DNA of 64,000 bases. It comes from Aquatica leii (taxonomy: Eukaryota; Arthropoda; Insecta; Coleoptera; Lampyridae). The notes under the pieces were generated by a model. It was given only the letters and a program-made list of their open reading frames with translations. It was not told the DNA's origin and did not search any database. Of the stretch, positions 40,601 through 55,600 are shown in pieces. Both the position numbers and the translations under genes were made by a program. The stretch is taken from the NCBI GenBank assembly GCA_035610365.1, contig CM069433.1:167168882-167232881 (forward strand), in the 5' to 3' direction. The stretch's first letter is position 1. Each line of letters opens with the position of its first letter.

Positions 40601-43600
40601 TATACATTTTAGGAAAAATGCCGTTAGGTAGTCGCATGCTTTGAGGAAAACTAATTGTAAGCGTTATACTTTATATTTTAATTTTTAGTATTTTGGTGGT
40701 CGTTCAAATGTAAAGACAACTGTACGTATATATTAGGTTGTTAACACAATTAACTATACAATCTTTTTCTTATGTCACATATTATATTATATTATTATAT
40801 TATTATAAGGTGCGTTTTGATTATCTAGATCTTGGAGATTCGTATTATTTTGTGCTCTAATTTACGATGTAAATTTGTATCTTTTCTAAATGTAAACGTT
40901 AGGCCGACAAGGTCATTTTGTTGTACGACGTGTTGCCCAGTCAAAGGCTTACTTAGTATTTTGTTTGTCTCACCGACCTACGTGCTAGTGTTCAAATTTA
41001 TATACATCCAATTATGTATTTTTTAAGGGTTACCTCTGTATGTGATAAAATAAATATACTCTGTTACCACTTCTGTCTGGTCATTTGTTCTATTACAGCT
41101 TCGGGTAAATTGAAACAGTGTCTCCCACTCTAGTCTTTCATTGTAATGGCGCTTTTTCAAAATGTATGTTATAATTTAGCACCACAAAACTTACGTCGCT
41201 CTTTTAAAAACGAGAAAAACCACGTAACAACTCTATCAGTTAGTTGCCCCAACTATAGTCAGTTAAGTTTGTAACAGAAGAATTCTAAAATTACTATATT
41301 ATTGTTGAAAAACATCTTACAAAAGCCAAACCCAAATTTACAATGTCTACAACCCAGTCAAATTCATCACGAATCCATAGCATATTTTTAACACCGACAA
41401 GTAACTATGATAAGAACACTTTCCGGGTTTAGACTGTGTGATTGTTGTAACCGAAGTTGCCTACTTTTGTAAAGGGTTTCATCAAGGCGTAAGAGAAATC
41501 AAAGAAATTAAAAAAGCTACCAAAACCTAACTCTCTCTAAAGAGTTAAATAATCAACTAAGCCAGATTCTAAGCTTCATAATATTGTAGTCTTCTTATAT
41601 AAAGAAGAAGAAAAAGAAATGCATGTGTGATGACGGAACGACCGGTTTCACCAATGTAGAAATATATCTCTAGCTCTTTTAACTACATTTCCAGTTCTTC
41701 GTTGGCAAATACTCAAAAAAATTTAAAATGCTTAATAAATCTATAGTACATAGTACATCTTTCGTACATCTTAGTACATCCCCAAAATTTTAAAGTAATT
41801 TGCACTCGTCCTTATGAGTTCTTAGGAAATCCTAATAAATCCTCCTAAGCATACACCATAAATCCCCATGTGTTTTCCCCTCGCATAAATCAGAAACAAA
41901 ATATTTTTAACAGATGTTCACCAGGTCAAGCATCCATTTTCAGACGCTTACATATTTTTTTTAAAAACCACTTGCATTTCTAAACAGCATTTTCAAGGTT
42001 ACAGTTACAAAAGCTTCTCTTATGCGTCTTTTCATATCATGTGTTGTCGTAGGCGTAAATTTTAATTAATTAATTAATTAATTTTAAATATACTTTTTCC
42101 AATTCACTTGTTTTTAAAGTTGGCATTTAATTATTGCTGAACTTCGCGGATGTTTAAGGAAACTTCTTCCAATAATATTTAAAGTTACTGTAAAAGAAAA
42201 ACAAAAAACATCATACCATTTAAAGATAAAAAAAAATAATTTAATATGGGGATTAAATTAAAAAACTATCAATTCCAATTTTTGATAATTCCGTATTCAT
42301 GCGAATTTGAATTAAAATAATAATATAAGCATCGCTCAATAACAATAACACATTATCAAAATAAAATTTGCAACTTTATCCAACACCCAAAATGAATTCC
42401 ATAAAGTTCTTCGTAAAGCTGTTTTAAAGATAAAATCTGTTTTTTGTAGAATTCATAAAATACTTGCTTGACTAATCTCAGTATTTTCAGATATTTGATT
42501 TTGACTATTGAGATTTTCCATAAATAAACCAACTTCCGGTAAAACACTTTTTTTCTCATCTTCAGTGACAAGTTATCTTGTAATGGGTTTTATATAAGTA
42601 ACATTTTCACTTTTTAAAACTGGTTTAATAGTTTCCTAAAAACGACTGGTTTAGAATGTTTTGTTTTGGGAAATTTAAAAGCATAAATTCCAGAAGACAG
42701 TAAACAATTTTTATGACATAATATAAGGATAAAAATCATATCAATACATTTATCTCTTTAGTAAATCTTTATGTTGACTAATCAGCACAAAAGTATTTAA
42801 ATAATAATGATCTAAACCTCCACAATTACAGAAAATAATACCACTATAACAAAAACAAACTTTGCAAACTAAACTAACAAACGAAATTAATTATTTGTGG
42901 CTTTTAAATACAATAGTCAACTAGGTTCATTAGAACTTTTCTTATAAAACGTCAATGGTGCAAAAAACGATTATTTAGCATATTTTGTAAAAACGGGAAA
43001 AAGAAGAAGATAAAGAAGTAGAAGAACGTTCTAATACGATTCGATAAGCGATTAGAAAGTACATTTCTTGGTAAATAAAAAAATATGAACTTCTATTTAA
43101 ACTAATCAAGTTATAGCAACCTAAATTTTTTAACAAATGGGTGTTAATATTTTAACGCCCTATATAAGATGTGAAATTTACTATAATTGGGATATGAGAT
43201 AAGATCTATTATTACACATTACTGTAAATTTTGCTCGCATAACTTATTAAAAAAACTGGTGTGGTCACCACATGACTTTCCTATAAGGAATGATAAAAAA
43301 ATGTCTAGATATTTTTTTAAGGTTATGTTGTCATAAAACCATTTTGAAGGGATATGTACACGTTTGTATTGACTTCCTAGCATGCTATAATTTTTTTGAA
43401 GTTTTTCTCCTCGATATAACCAAAATATGGCAAATTGAGCTTATGTTGTCATATCGACTAACCATTATATTTTTGCACCTTCAGTAAAACAGTAAAAAAA
43501 ACGTCGCAGGCAGGATTCAAAACTATATTATATTTATAAATTTATTTTAAATTATAAATTAGGTATCGAATAAACTGTTAATGTTAGAAAAATTTTGTAT

Positions 43601-46600
43601 TTAAATAAATAGTTAGGAAGAATTATCTCTATAAGAAACTAAAAATAATTTGAATAGTTTACATACGTACAAAATTATATAAGAAAAACTGTTAAAAATG
43701 GCGGATACATACTTCTGGTTTTTTATCAGACCCATCTTTTGACAGAACCAAGAGATATGAAATGAAAAGCCAGGTCCACACTAAATTTAAAGTTACTAGG
43801 ATTTTTCGTTCGAGAGTTATCGTGGGTACATCCAAAGATAATTTAAATAAGATGCAGCACTCTGTATATAAACAAGTTAAAGAATATAGAGGATTTATTT
43901 TTTAACGTATCTTGCTTTCCCACCAAGATATAGAATTTATTTATAAAAAAAATCGTCACAGGCAGGATTCGAATCTAGGATTATATATGAAATTCACTTT
44001 AAATTATAAATTAAATATCTAATAAACTCTTAATGTTAGAAAAAAAATTTATTTTAATAGATTGTTAGGAATAATTAACTCTATACGAAACTGTAAAAAT
44101 AATTAGAATAATTTACGTACGTACAAAATTATATAAAAAAACTGTCAAAGATGTCGGATACACACGTCTGGTTTTTTCTCAGACCCATATTTTGACAGAA
44201 GCAAGAGAATATGAAATGAAAAGCCAGCTCCATACCAAATTTTAAGGACTACTACTAGGACTTTTCGTTCGAGAGTTAACGTGGGTACATCCAAAGATAA
44301 TTTAAATAAGATGCAGCACCCCGTATATAAACAAAAGAAATATATTTGTTTTTATTTTTTAACGTATCTTGGTTTGCCTTTAAGATATGGAATTTTTTCC
44401 TAAAAAAATCGTCGCTGGCAGGATTCGAACCTGGATTATATATGGAATTCACTTTGAATTATAAATAAAATATCGAATAAACTGTTAATTTTTTATTTGA
44501 ATAAACTGTTATCTCTATAATTTCAAAAAAATGTACATACGTACAAAATTATATAAGAGAAAATGGCGGATACATCCATTTGGGGATTCTATATCAGACC
44601 CATCTTTTGATAGAACTGAGAAGATATGAAAAGCCAGCGCCATACCAAATTTCAAGTTACTAGAATTTTTGGTTCCAGACTTATCGTGGGTACATTGTTA
44701 CACACAGACACACACACAGTCCCCCAAAATTTTTTTGTCAAAAATACATTTTTCCGTTTCAGAAGACCTTGAAACGTAAAATTATGCATTTTTGAAAAAA
44801 ATTGCGATTGCTATATTGTCCTTATAGGAAAGTAAAAACCTTAAAGTTAAGGCATTCTAAACACACACTTATTTTGATCGGAAAATCAAAAAATGCAGTA
44901 ATATATAAGAAGTGTTATTTAAAAAAACTTGGATATTTTTAATGTTTTTAAGTCATCCTGTATAATATAAAAATAGTTTTAAAAAAATCGAAATAAACCC
45001 CTATAGATCTGTAAAGTGAACCTTTTTTAAGTCATGTCTTTTCGTCACAATATTCATTGTCGTTTAACGTAAACAAACTTATATAGCAACAAAACAATGT
45101 TTTTATATTAAATACGGAATATCTACGTCAACCATGTTTATTTTTAAATATCTCACCTGTTGGCAGTAAACATCGGTAGTCAGTATTTATGCAACATATT
45201 TACATAGAACGGTACTTTGTTACGAAAGTTGATTTTAACATATTTTTTTATAAACTCTAACAATTTAAAGATAAGGTAACAAGTAAATTACGCTTTTATT
45301 CGTTTCTTGTTATTTTATGTATAACAAGAAAACTGTGTGTACAACACAATTTCAGCAAAAATTAAAAACGTATCATTGCGTTTAAAAAAAAATATTTTTG
45401 TATTAAATTGACATACCTAGTTTAAGTAAATCAATTATTATTGACAAATGTTTTGCATACGACAAGGTATCACGCTGACGCGTTTATAAAGAAATATGAC
45501 GTACGTTTTGCAATACAGAAACTGCAAGGTTGCCTTTATCTATTTTGTTTTCTAAGAGTAATGAAATTTCTTAAATATTTATTTGTTTAATACGTTTTAT
45601 GCTCGGTAAAAATAACTTAATTTATACAGTATAGTTATGTCAAATATGTATGTACAACATCCTACTTAAACAACTTTCTATATAGTGATTTCACTCCAAT
45701 TACAATCCATCTTATTAAAAATTATCGAGTAACAACAGTAACGTAGTTACGAATATAAATAGAATGACTATAGCAATGTTAAATAATGTTTCAATTTTAT
45801 GAATGAGTTAATAGTACACACGCGTTTCTAATATAAATAGTAGTTTTTTTATTTTATTGTTGAGACTATAAAATACAAAAAACGCAGATGGTTCATTTGA
45901 CCACATTTAAAACAGGTTTTATTGTTAAATGTTAATTGGATCTTAATTTATTTATAACTTCTTATAAAAAAGTGGGTATATTTGTTGTTAAGTATAGAAC
46001 AAATCTTTAGCAGGTGCTATTAAATTTTTTAAACAAGTTTTCATTTATTTCACAATCCAACATTACAAAATTTGTCTAAATATAAAACAAACGTATACAA
46101 GGTACAATTAGTTTGAAAATTGCATTGGTTAGTCTGAAACATATGTATAAGTACACAGTGATATTTTTAATAATTTTATTTATATACAGTATGAAACTTC
46201 CCTACCGCATACTCCAAATAATATAATCCAAAATCAGACTATCAGACTATATATTAATAAATAACAGGTTTAAAAACAACATATACTCCGTAATAACATA
46301 CCCCGGAGTAGATATAAACTCAGATCACAACCTGATTAGCAAAGCTTAAAGAAAATTAAAAATGATCAAAATGAAAAATTACCAGATAAAAATTGATAGG
46401 AAAAAACTGCGAAACCAAAATACACAAGCAGAGATAAAGCTGAGAAAAAATATCCTAAGTGTAGTAAAAGAACTAAACGAAGGCGATAGTGACGTACATA
46501 AAACGTAAAAAACATTGAAAGAACCATTTTGAAAACAACAAAAGAACAAATGACATTAGAAAATAAGATGAAGAAGAAATTAGGATGAACAACAAAATCC

Positions 46601-49600
46601 TACAGCTCATGGAGGATTGAAGAAAAGTAAAAAAAATAAACACATCGAAATACAAACAGATACAAATTACAATTCGTAGAAAAAAAATCTTGCAATTATC
46701 GGAAAGTGTTAAAAACAAACACAATATTACCTACGTAATATAATGAACAAGGTTTATTACAATTTTCAAAAATAAGAATGCATAAATAAAAAAAACGCAA
46801 ATAACTAGTATTCTAGGTACATATTAAACAAGAATAGAGTCGTATGATAATTCACCAATTGTTTGTATTTAACATTTGTCCATGAAATGCATGAGAATTG
46901 TTTCTTATAAGCTCTTCATAGCTGGAAGATGATGAATCAGCAACACCAATGACTTATAGAGGATTTTTTGTGATAACAAATTATGAGCGAGATCGTTCAT
47001 TATCAAGAATTGCTGCGCGCTGATAAAACATAGCTTCCAGTGACATATTTAAAGAGAAACCCAATCGCGTTATCTTAAATACATGCACTTAAACAATCAT
47101 CATGGCACGTAAATAAGTTTTGGTCACAATTTTTTTCCATTTTGTTTGCCCTTTATCTGTACAATAGGAACGGAAATTGTGCATCTTTTATGGAAATTTT
47201 TTCTAGAGAAGCACAAAAATGGGTATTTGGGCTGTGTTGGTAACGCTTAGGTTGTCTTTTTCAAGTGGTGTACGGTAAGAAACACAAAACAAGCAACAAA
47301 ATATCAAAACATATAACTACATTTGACACAAAATATTTTCAGGGGAAAAGTCAGCTCCGCAAACCTCAAATAATAACATTGCGCTCACAAGCATGTTATG
47401 CGAGGAAAGGTCGAAAAATTGAGATTCACGTCTACTGACTGTCATTTTTTGCTGACTTAGATACGTTTGAGAGCATTCGGATAAATGTAAAATTTTCTCT
47501 AGGCACAATCAATTTTAGAGACAAAGTGGAACTTCCAGAAATTTAGCCAGGCTTTGACTAAATACGCTTGGATTAAATAAATCATTCAATGATTAAATAA
47601 ACAATTTATATCGGGTGATTCCTGACAATTGCTTCAACACACTCTAACTAGTTGATGCGCATGATGATTACTGGATTTTACCAGAGTTTTATGGCGGTTC
47701 GCAGTTTTACAGATTCTAAGATTATGATGTAAAAGTTGCAAAGTGGAGATTTCATCTTTGGAAATGTGCATCCACGGTTTAACAACTGAACACAGTTTAT
47801 CGCGTTCTCGATTCCTTGCCATATCTAAAGAAGACTTACAGCAAATTGGAGTAACTATAAAAAAATTTCGCGACGCAAAATAATCGACATGCCTTTTTAT
47901 TAAATTTTCTTTTTTTTACCGATTCTACAATTTTTTCTCCTATTAATATTAAACAAATGCGCTACTATATTTTTAAACATAACACGAATCATAAGGAATA
48001 TCTTGTTTAATAATAATAATAAACACTACATCCAAAAAATACAAAAAATGAAGTGAAATTGGACACCACCGCAAGTTCCAGATTTGTTTCGTCTGAGCGT
48101 TTCATCGTTTTGTTACACGAACGTACGAATCAAGCGTTCTATACGTGTTTTCGAGACTAAAAATGGATGATTGACAGATATCATGAAATCACAGAATTGG
48201 ACAACAAATATTTTAGAAAGAGAATGGAGTAACTGGAAACTATAGAAAACGAAATTGTAACATATTGATGGAAAAAAGTAACGGAATATAGAAGAAAAGC
48301 TATAAATTTAAAAGCTGTATATATAGCAGCGGTTTAATAACAATATAATTCCACAGAATAGTTATATAGACGCAAGTACTGAGCGATGTATATCTAAAAA
48401 CGAGGTGACGCACACAATCAAGGGGGCAAAAAGCGACAACGCTTCTAGACCAGATAAAGTATACGCACAAGTGATAAAAATGCTTAACGACACAAGAATA
48501 AAAGTTCTAACAAAATCGTTCAATAAAATATATGATACAGAAGCTATACCAAATGAATGGTTTACGTCAACCGTTGTAACCATCCCGAAAACAATTAGCA
48601 ACACTGTGCAAACAGGTTGTTTTTATAAGATTATAATATAACACAGAGTAAAAGTATACATAAATACTTATGAAAACGGAATTAACATAAGCATAAATAA
48701 TAACATACAGATACTCGATTAGAGCAAAAAGATAATTGGTTTCTTATAAATTATCATGCAGTTTAAAAAAATTATTGATGTTAAATACTAGCTTAAGTTA
48801 ATTTGAACATGTTATAGCAAATTGAGTAATTTTGTTATTTTACTCGTTTGATTAGATTAACCTGTCGAACATACATATTTCAATAATTATTGTAGTTTTT
48901 AAACAGTAGATTAAAAATATTTATAATCATAACTCTCTTTTAGCACTGCACAAGCAAAAGTCCAATAAATTACTGTTGACGTTTCTTTTTCCATAAAACT
49001 AGAAGAAAACTAAAAGTGAGTTTGCAAATTTAGTTGTTGGATTTATTTAGTTAAATTGAACTTAGTTTTTCAAAAATATATTTACATTATTAGTAATCAA
49101 ATACTTTTTATTCTACACATACCGTCGAAATTAACGCAATAGCATCCACAAGACCCTAAATAATTTCGTTTTCAAAGTTATAATTGTGGTGCACAAAATA
49201 TTTGTAAAAGTTTCTTAAACTATGCTTTTATAATTTACTATCCTGTACAGCAATGACTTTGACCTGTACGGAAATGAACGAGCTGCGAATCTGAAATTAG
49301 TCAAACAATAGTATATTGTATCATGAGTAAGGAATGGTTGTCATTGTACACATTGCCTTACGAATTATACACTATACTTTTTCTACGACTCTATATTTAA
49401 TTAGTAATCAAAGTTAAACAGAATTTTACGAAAACAATTAACGCAGAAAATAAATAAACTAATTTAAAAATTTGCATTGGTAATACCCAAAATGACAATT
49501 AAAAAATTATGTCAAAACTTGTATTTATTTTATGTCAAGCTTAGCAGCGTTTATACTATTAGTTATCTGTTACTATTATTTAATTCTTGTTTTTTTAGTC

Positions 49601-52600
49601 ATCTCTGCTTAAAGAAATAGTGAGTATAATTTGCTTGCTTTAAATACATGCAATTTTAGTTAACTTCAAATCATTTAGTATTTGAATTTTTTTAATATAT
49701 TTATTTCAAGCATAACCTAATATGAATGAGCTAGATTAGTTTAAAAAGTACTAATGATTCAATGACAAGATTTTGCTTTTGCAGCCAGTAATTCAAAGAA
49801 ATCTATTTATGTCGAAGCCTGAATCGTTAACAATGTAGTCAAGTTCTGTCAAATGTTGATATGTGATAGTTTTTCCTAGAAGCTTCAACCGAATGGATGT
49901 GACCTACATAACAAATAATGTAAATTTGTAAATGTTTAGAGATAATTTGTAATTAATACGTGTTATTTTTAAGAATGAAGCTTTCCGAAGTCAGAAAATA
50001 ATAAGAACATGTAGTTAAAGAATTGAACAAAAATCTTTTTAGAAAATGCAAGATAGTTAATTATTCTAATAGATCTAATATGCTGCAATAATTCTTACTG
50101 CAAAAGTAGTTTAAATATGAGAAATAAATTGTTAACAAAACACATTGCAGGTAAAAGGAAACAAATGATTCAGTGCTTTGCTTATAATTACATCTAAATA
50201 TATAATTTTTTTTAATGTATAAACCAGTGGTTTGCATTAGTCTTGTAACAATTGATTGTATTTATATTTATCTTGTGTTATTTATTAGGACGTAAGTTCA
50301 AAGTGTTAAGGATTCAATTTTTAACAAGGTATATATTTATAAGATTATAATATAATATGTACTAAAAGTATATATAAATACTTATGAAAACTGCATTAAT
50401 ATAAGGATAAATAATAATAAACAGATATCAGGCATGTGCGGAACAAACATATATCTTGCAACAATTGATGAACGCCAAAAGATAATTGGTTACTTCTGTA
50501 TTGTCATACAGTTTAAAAAACTGATAAATGTTCTAATAATTACTAACTTTAAGTTAATTTGAGCATGTTATTATAAAACGAGTAATCTTATTTTAATTAG
50601 ATTACTTAATGTGTTTATAACACTGCAAAAGTCTGATAAATTACTGTTAACATTTCCTTCCCATCAAAAGAAAACCCTGCAAGAAAATAAGTAGTTGGGT
50701 TGCAGATTAGAAGTCTTTATTTGTTCTAATTACCTTGAACTTCTAAAATATAATTACTTTTCATTACAAGAAAGTCACCACTAAGCGTCAACGTTTACGA
50801 ATATAACCGAAAATATGTAATTTATAAAACACTTATTTTATGCTATAAAACTAATGCAATACCTTCTACATGACACTCAATGATTTCGTTTTTAAATTTT
50901 ATAATTTGTGATGTAGATAATATTTGCAAAAGTCTTCTAAATTATGTTTTCATATTTCATTATCCTGTACGTTAATAGGTTTTACCTGTACGGAAATGAC
51001 TTTGATTAATCGCAATTAAACATACAATGTATCGTATTATCTGTTAGTTGTAGAAAAACAAATATAAAATCATGATAAACAATTTATTTCTAAAGTTGTT
51101 GGATCTACACTACGGTAATAGAACACATAAGTACTCGACGTAGGTCATTTAATCACGAACAATTAAATATACCGACAGTTAATTATACTGAAATTTAAAC
51201 ACATAGTACACTGAAACATTGAGACACATAATCACATGGACGTACATATAATGACTTTTAAAAAATTTAAAGTTAATTTATACGTATCTATACATTCACT
51301 AAGTAGGAATGTTTTTTGTCAATTAATTGGAAATTTCTTTTATTATTTTAATGATTAAAGTAATTTGTTTCAAAAGAAATTGTTGTTGGCAAATGCGAAA
51401 CGGTCGCGGTCAAAATTCAATTTTTAATTCAGAAATATCTCCATTAATCTATTACAAAGGGATTAGCAAAGACTATGAATGCAATCAAAGATTAACCTTT
51501 CGAATTGCAATCGTTATTTAAATGTAGTCATCTAACAATTTGTCAATTTTTAAGTTGACTACAACCAGAAATTCTTGCAAATACCTTATTTAGGGTTGAC
51601 AGTAACCTAGAAATTCTGAATAATCTGGAGTTGCAAGGTTTTTAAAAGTAAGCCAAAAAGTAAGAGAAAAGTCAGATTTTTAGCTTTGAAAAATCTTGTA
51701 GGAACCGCGATATTGTCGTTCTTCCAGTCAACAAAAACAACGCTATTGTTATTTTGAAATAAACGGATTACGTCGAGAAAATACATTCTATTCTTTCTGA
51801 GGATACGTACGCTTCTTTAGCTCGTAAGATTAAGATTAAACGCGAGGTCAGCGAAATCACCAGAAGTTCTAATCTACTTATTGAAACTAAACGTTAACTT
51901 ACCGTCTCATCTACTAAACCCACTCGTCTATACAGTCTTACTAAAATTTACAAACTAATTAAAGTCTTAAATCTATCGTCAGTACCTACTAGCCAATCTC
52001 CTACTTACAAGCTAGCCAATTTTTTGTTCAACAGTATTTCCAAATTTAGAGGTAAAATCTTTTCTCACATCCTCAACTCTAATCATTTTATTCAACATTT
52101 AAAATCCGAAAAGTTTAAACCCTAGAATCTTCTTGTGAGTTTTAATGTCACTTCACTTTTTATCAACGCTCCTATTAAAGATTCGCTTGTTATCATTAAA
52201 AAAATTCTGTCTTACCATGACTTAGATTTGAATCTGGTTCTTCTTATTGGTAAGTGTTTATCATCCACATTGCATCAGTAACATGTTTTGCATTTTTTTA
52301 ATTTAAAAGAAGTGTCCACACATATTTCAAAAAGCAACCAATTACAACAAGTTTATATATTTTTGATGTAATTCAGTTAGAAATTCGTGTGCAAGAATTT
52401 GAAACTCTTAAAAATAAATTCGAAATTATTCAAACAGAAATAGAATTAATAGAAACAGATACTTCGTGTGAAAATCAAATACTTGAGCGCGAATTATTTG
52501 AATTTATTTGAAAAAATGATTTTTTTGAATATTTGGCCCGAGCAAAAGGTTTAATAAAGCAATTAAATATAAATCATGCACTAAAGTCAGATTTGCTACC

Positions 52601-55600
52601 GAGTTCAGTGTGTAACAATAATACTAAACTTGTTAAATTACCGCCTATTCCGTTACCTACCTTTGACGGTTCTTATGACCATTGGATGTATTTTAAAGAT
52701 ACATTTGAGTCAATCATCCATAAGATAGTAACCTATCAGATATACAAAAATTTCATTATTTGCGGTTATCTTTTAAAGGCCTCAGAATTATTAAAATCGT
52801 TAGAAATTTCTACTGAAAACTACAAAATTGCATGGGAAATGTTAATTAATCGATTCGAAAACAAACAACTTCTAGTAAATAATCACATTAAAGCGCTTTT
52901 TCAATTATCAGAGTTGACAAAAAAATTGCAAAAATTACTACGGCAATTACATGATGGTCTAAATAAGCATTTACGTGCACTAGAGGCACTAGAACAACCT
53001 GTTAAGCATTGGGATACCATCATTATTTATTTGATGGTAAATAAGCTAGATTCTATCACTCGTAGGGAATGGGAGGCACCCGCTATTAGAATTAAACGAA
53101 GGTGATTTCCGACAATAAATGAACTTTTAAATTTTCTTGAGGATAAATGTAGATTACTAGAAACATTAAACTCAGATAATAAAAACTGTAAAACTAGGAT
53201 TAAATAAAAAATAAACGCGTACGAATCAGCTGATCAATTAAAATGTTCATTTTGTACAAAACATCACACTATTAACGATTGTGTAGAATTCTTAAAGCTT
53301 TCACCAGACAGTAGATTTAAGAATTTAACAGAACCTCAAGATCCACAAACTGTGTCGATACAAAATCAACAAAATAATGAAACAGCTGTAATTCCAATAG
53401 TTAATGCTCATATTAATAACTTATCAAATCAAGTATTACTATCAACCGCAGTTGTAAAGACTCCGGATAAAACCGGAAATTTTCATTCATGTAGAGTTTT
53501 GTTAGACAGTGGGTCCCAGAGTAACTTCATTACAACGAAATTTGCTGAAAAACTAAACTTACCTCAAAAAGAAATAGAAATTGCAGTTTCTGGATTAAAC
53601 AATAAATTAAGTAAAATTAGGTTTTGTATGCAAGTAAACATAAGGTCTACTTACAATCGTTTTAACTCAAATATAAATTGATTAATTATTCCAAAAATAA
53701 CTGAAAATTTGCCATCGAATAATTCTGATAAATATACCTCAGAATATCAATCTAGCAGACCCTGAATTCAACATATCCAGCAATTTGGATATGTTAATTG
53801 GGGCAAAAACATTTTGGCAGTTATTAAAATCGGGACAGTTAAGTTTAGGAAATCATAAACCTATAATACAGGAAACTTTATTAGGCTGGGTCGTATCGGG
53901 TCGAATCTCTCAAAAATTGTATAATTCAACAATCTAGTGTAATCTTACATGCTCAAACGAGATTGATAGGGCTTTGCAAAAGTTTTGGGAATTAGAAAAT
54001 ATTGATAATGAGTTACCTCAATCAGAAGATAATAAACAAGTGGAATTATTCTATCAAGCTACTACTCAACTGGATCCCACAGGCAGATTTATTGTAAAAT
54101 TACCCTTAAAAAAATCAGCTAGTAGTTTAGGAGAATCAAAACACATTGCATTAAAACGATTGTATTAAATTGAAAAGAAACTTAATAAAGATCCTAAACT
54201 TAAGGAAGAATACATTCAGTTTATGGAGGAATATATAATTCTAAATAATATATCAAATATAACACATGATAATGATAAAAATTCATATTATATTCCGCAT
54301 GATTTCGTAAAAAAGGGAAACAGTCTCACCACAAAACTGCGCGTAGTGTTTGATGCATCATGCAAATCTGATAATGGTATTTCATTAAATGATTTACAAT
54401 ATCTAATATCAGTTATTTTACGCTTTCGAATGCACAAGTATGTTTTGACGGGAGATATTACTAAAACGTATCGACAAATTTTAATCAATCTAGAGGATAG
54501 GAAATTACAAAAAATATTGTCGAGGTCAAATTCAAACAAACTAGTCGATACTTATACATTAAATACTGTCACTTATGGTACTGCTAGTGCCCCGTTTTTA
54601 GCGATACGATGTTTACAGCAACTTGCATATGAACATCAATCAAAATTTCCCATATCTAGTAAAATCATTCAAGATGACTTCTATGTCGATGACCTATTAA
54701 CCGGGTCAGATGATGTTCAATAATTAGAATCTTTGTATAATAAGATATCAACTATACTTAAATCCGGGGGCTTCTCACTAAATAAATGGGCATCAAATAA
54801 TCCTTATTTATTATCAAAAATTTCGGGTTCTAATTCAAACGTAATTTTAAATATAGGCGACAATAATGGAACCCATGCATTAGGTCTTCTGTGGCACTCT
54901 AATTGTGTTCAATTAAGTTACCAAATTCGAGATGTACTAGATAATCGTCTCGTAACCAAACGTACAATATTGTCTGTAATATCTCAAATTTATGATCCAT
55001 TAGGGCTTTTAGGACCAGTCATAATTGTTACAAAATATTGCTGCAAAAACTGTGGCAACTACAAATTGATATCCTGGTATGATAACATTCTACAAAATCT
55101 CTCTACAGACTGGAAGAAATTTTATAGTAATCTATCAAAATTAAACAATTTTAAAGTACGAAGATATATTAAAAGTGACGACTCAATTATTATCGACTTT
55201 ATTGGATTTGCAGATGCATCCCAAGTAGCATATAGGCCATGTGTGTACATTCGAAGCGTAAATAACCGCAAGGAAGTAAACATAAACCTCTTATGCGCTA
55301 AATCAAAAGTTGCACCAATAAAGTCTATTTCTATTCCCAGATTAGAGTTATGTGCCGCTCTGCTATTATCAAAACTTATGAAAAGGGTTAAAACCGCGCT
55401 TAATATTAATCAAATCGAACGTACTTGTGCAGTGACTGTACTGTAACATTATCATAGTTAAATGCCGAAGCAAGTACATTGGAAGGTTTTTGCAGCGAAT
55501 AGGGTTTCACAAATTCAGAGCTTAACTTCAGATGCAGAGTGGTATTATGTCAAATCTGATCAAAATCCTGCTGATTTTATATCACGGGGAGTATGTCCTA

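Noticed and set aside
42356..42571. Minus-strand 71-codon frame as a transposase HTH
   Set aside because: An alternative frame (SENTEISQASIL) weakly resembles a mariner HTH, but no second motif supports it.
43503..44700. Tandem units as a CRISPR-like array or tRNA genes
   Set aside because: Units are 453 bp with no spacers, in a eukaryotic intron; the B-box-like word lacks a foldable tRNA body.
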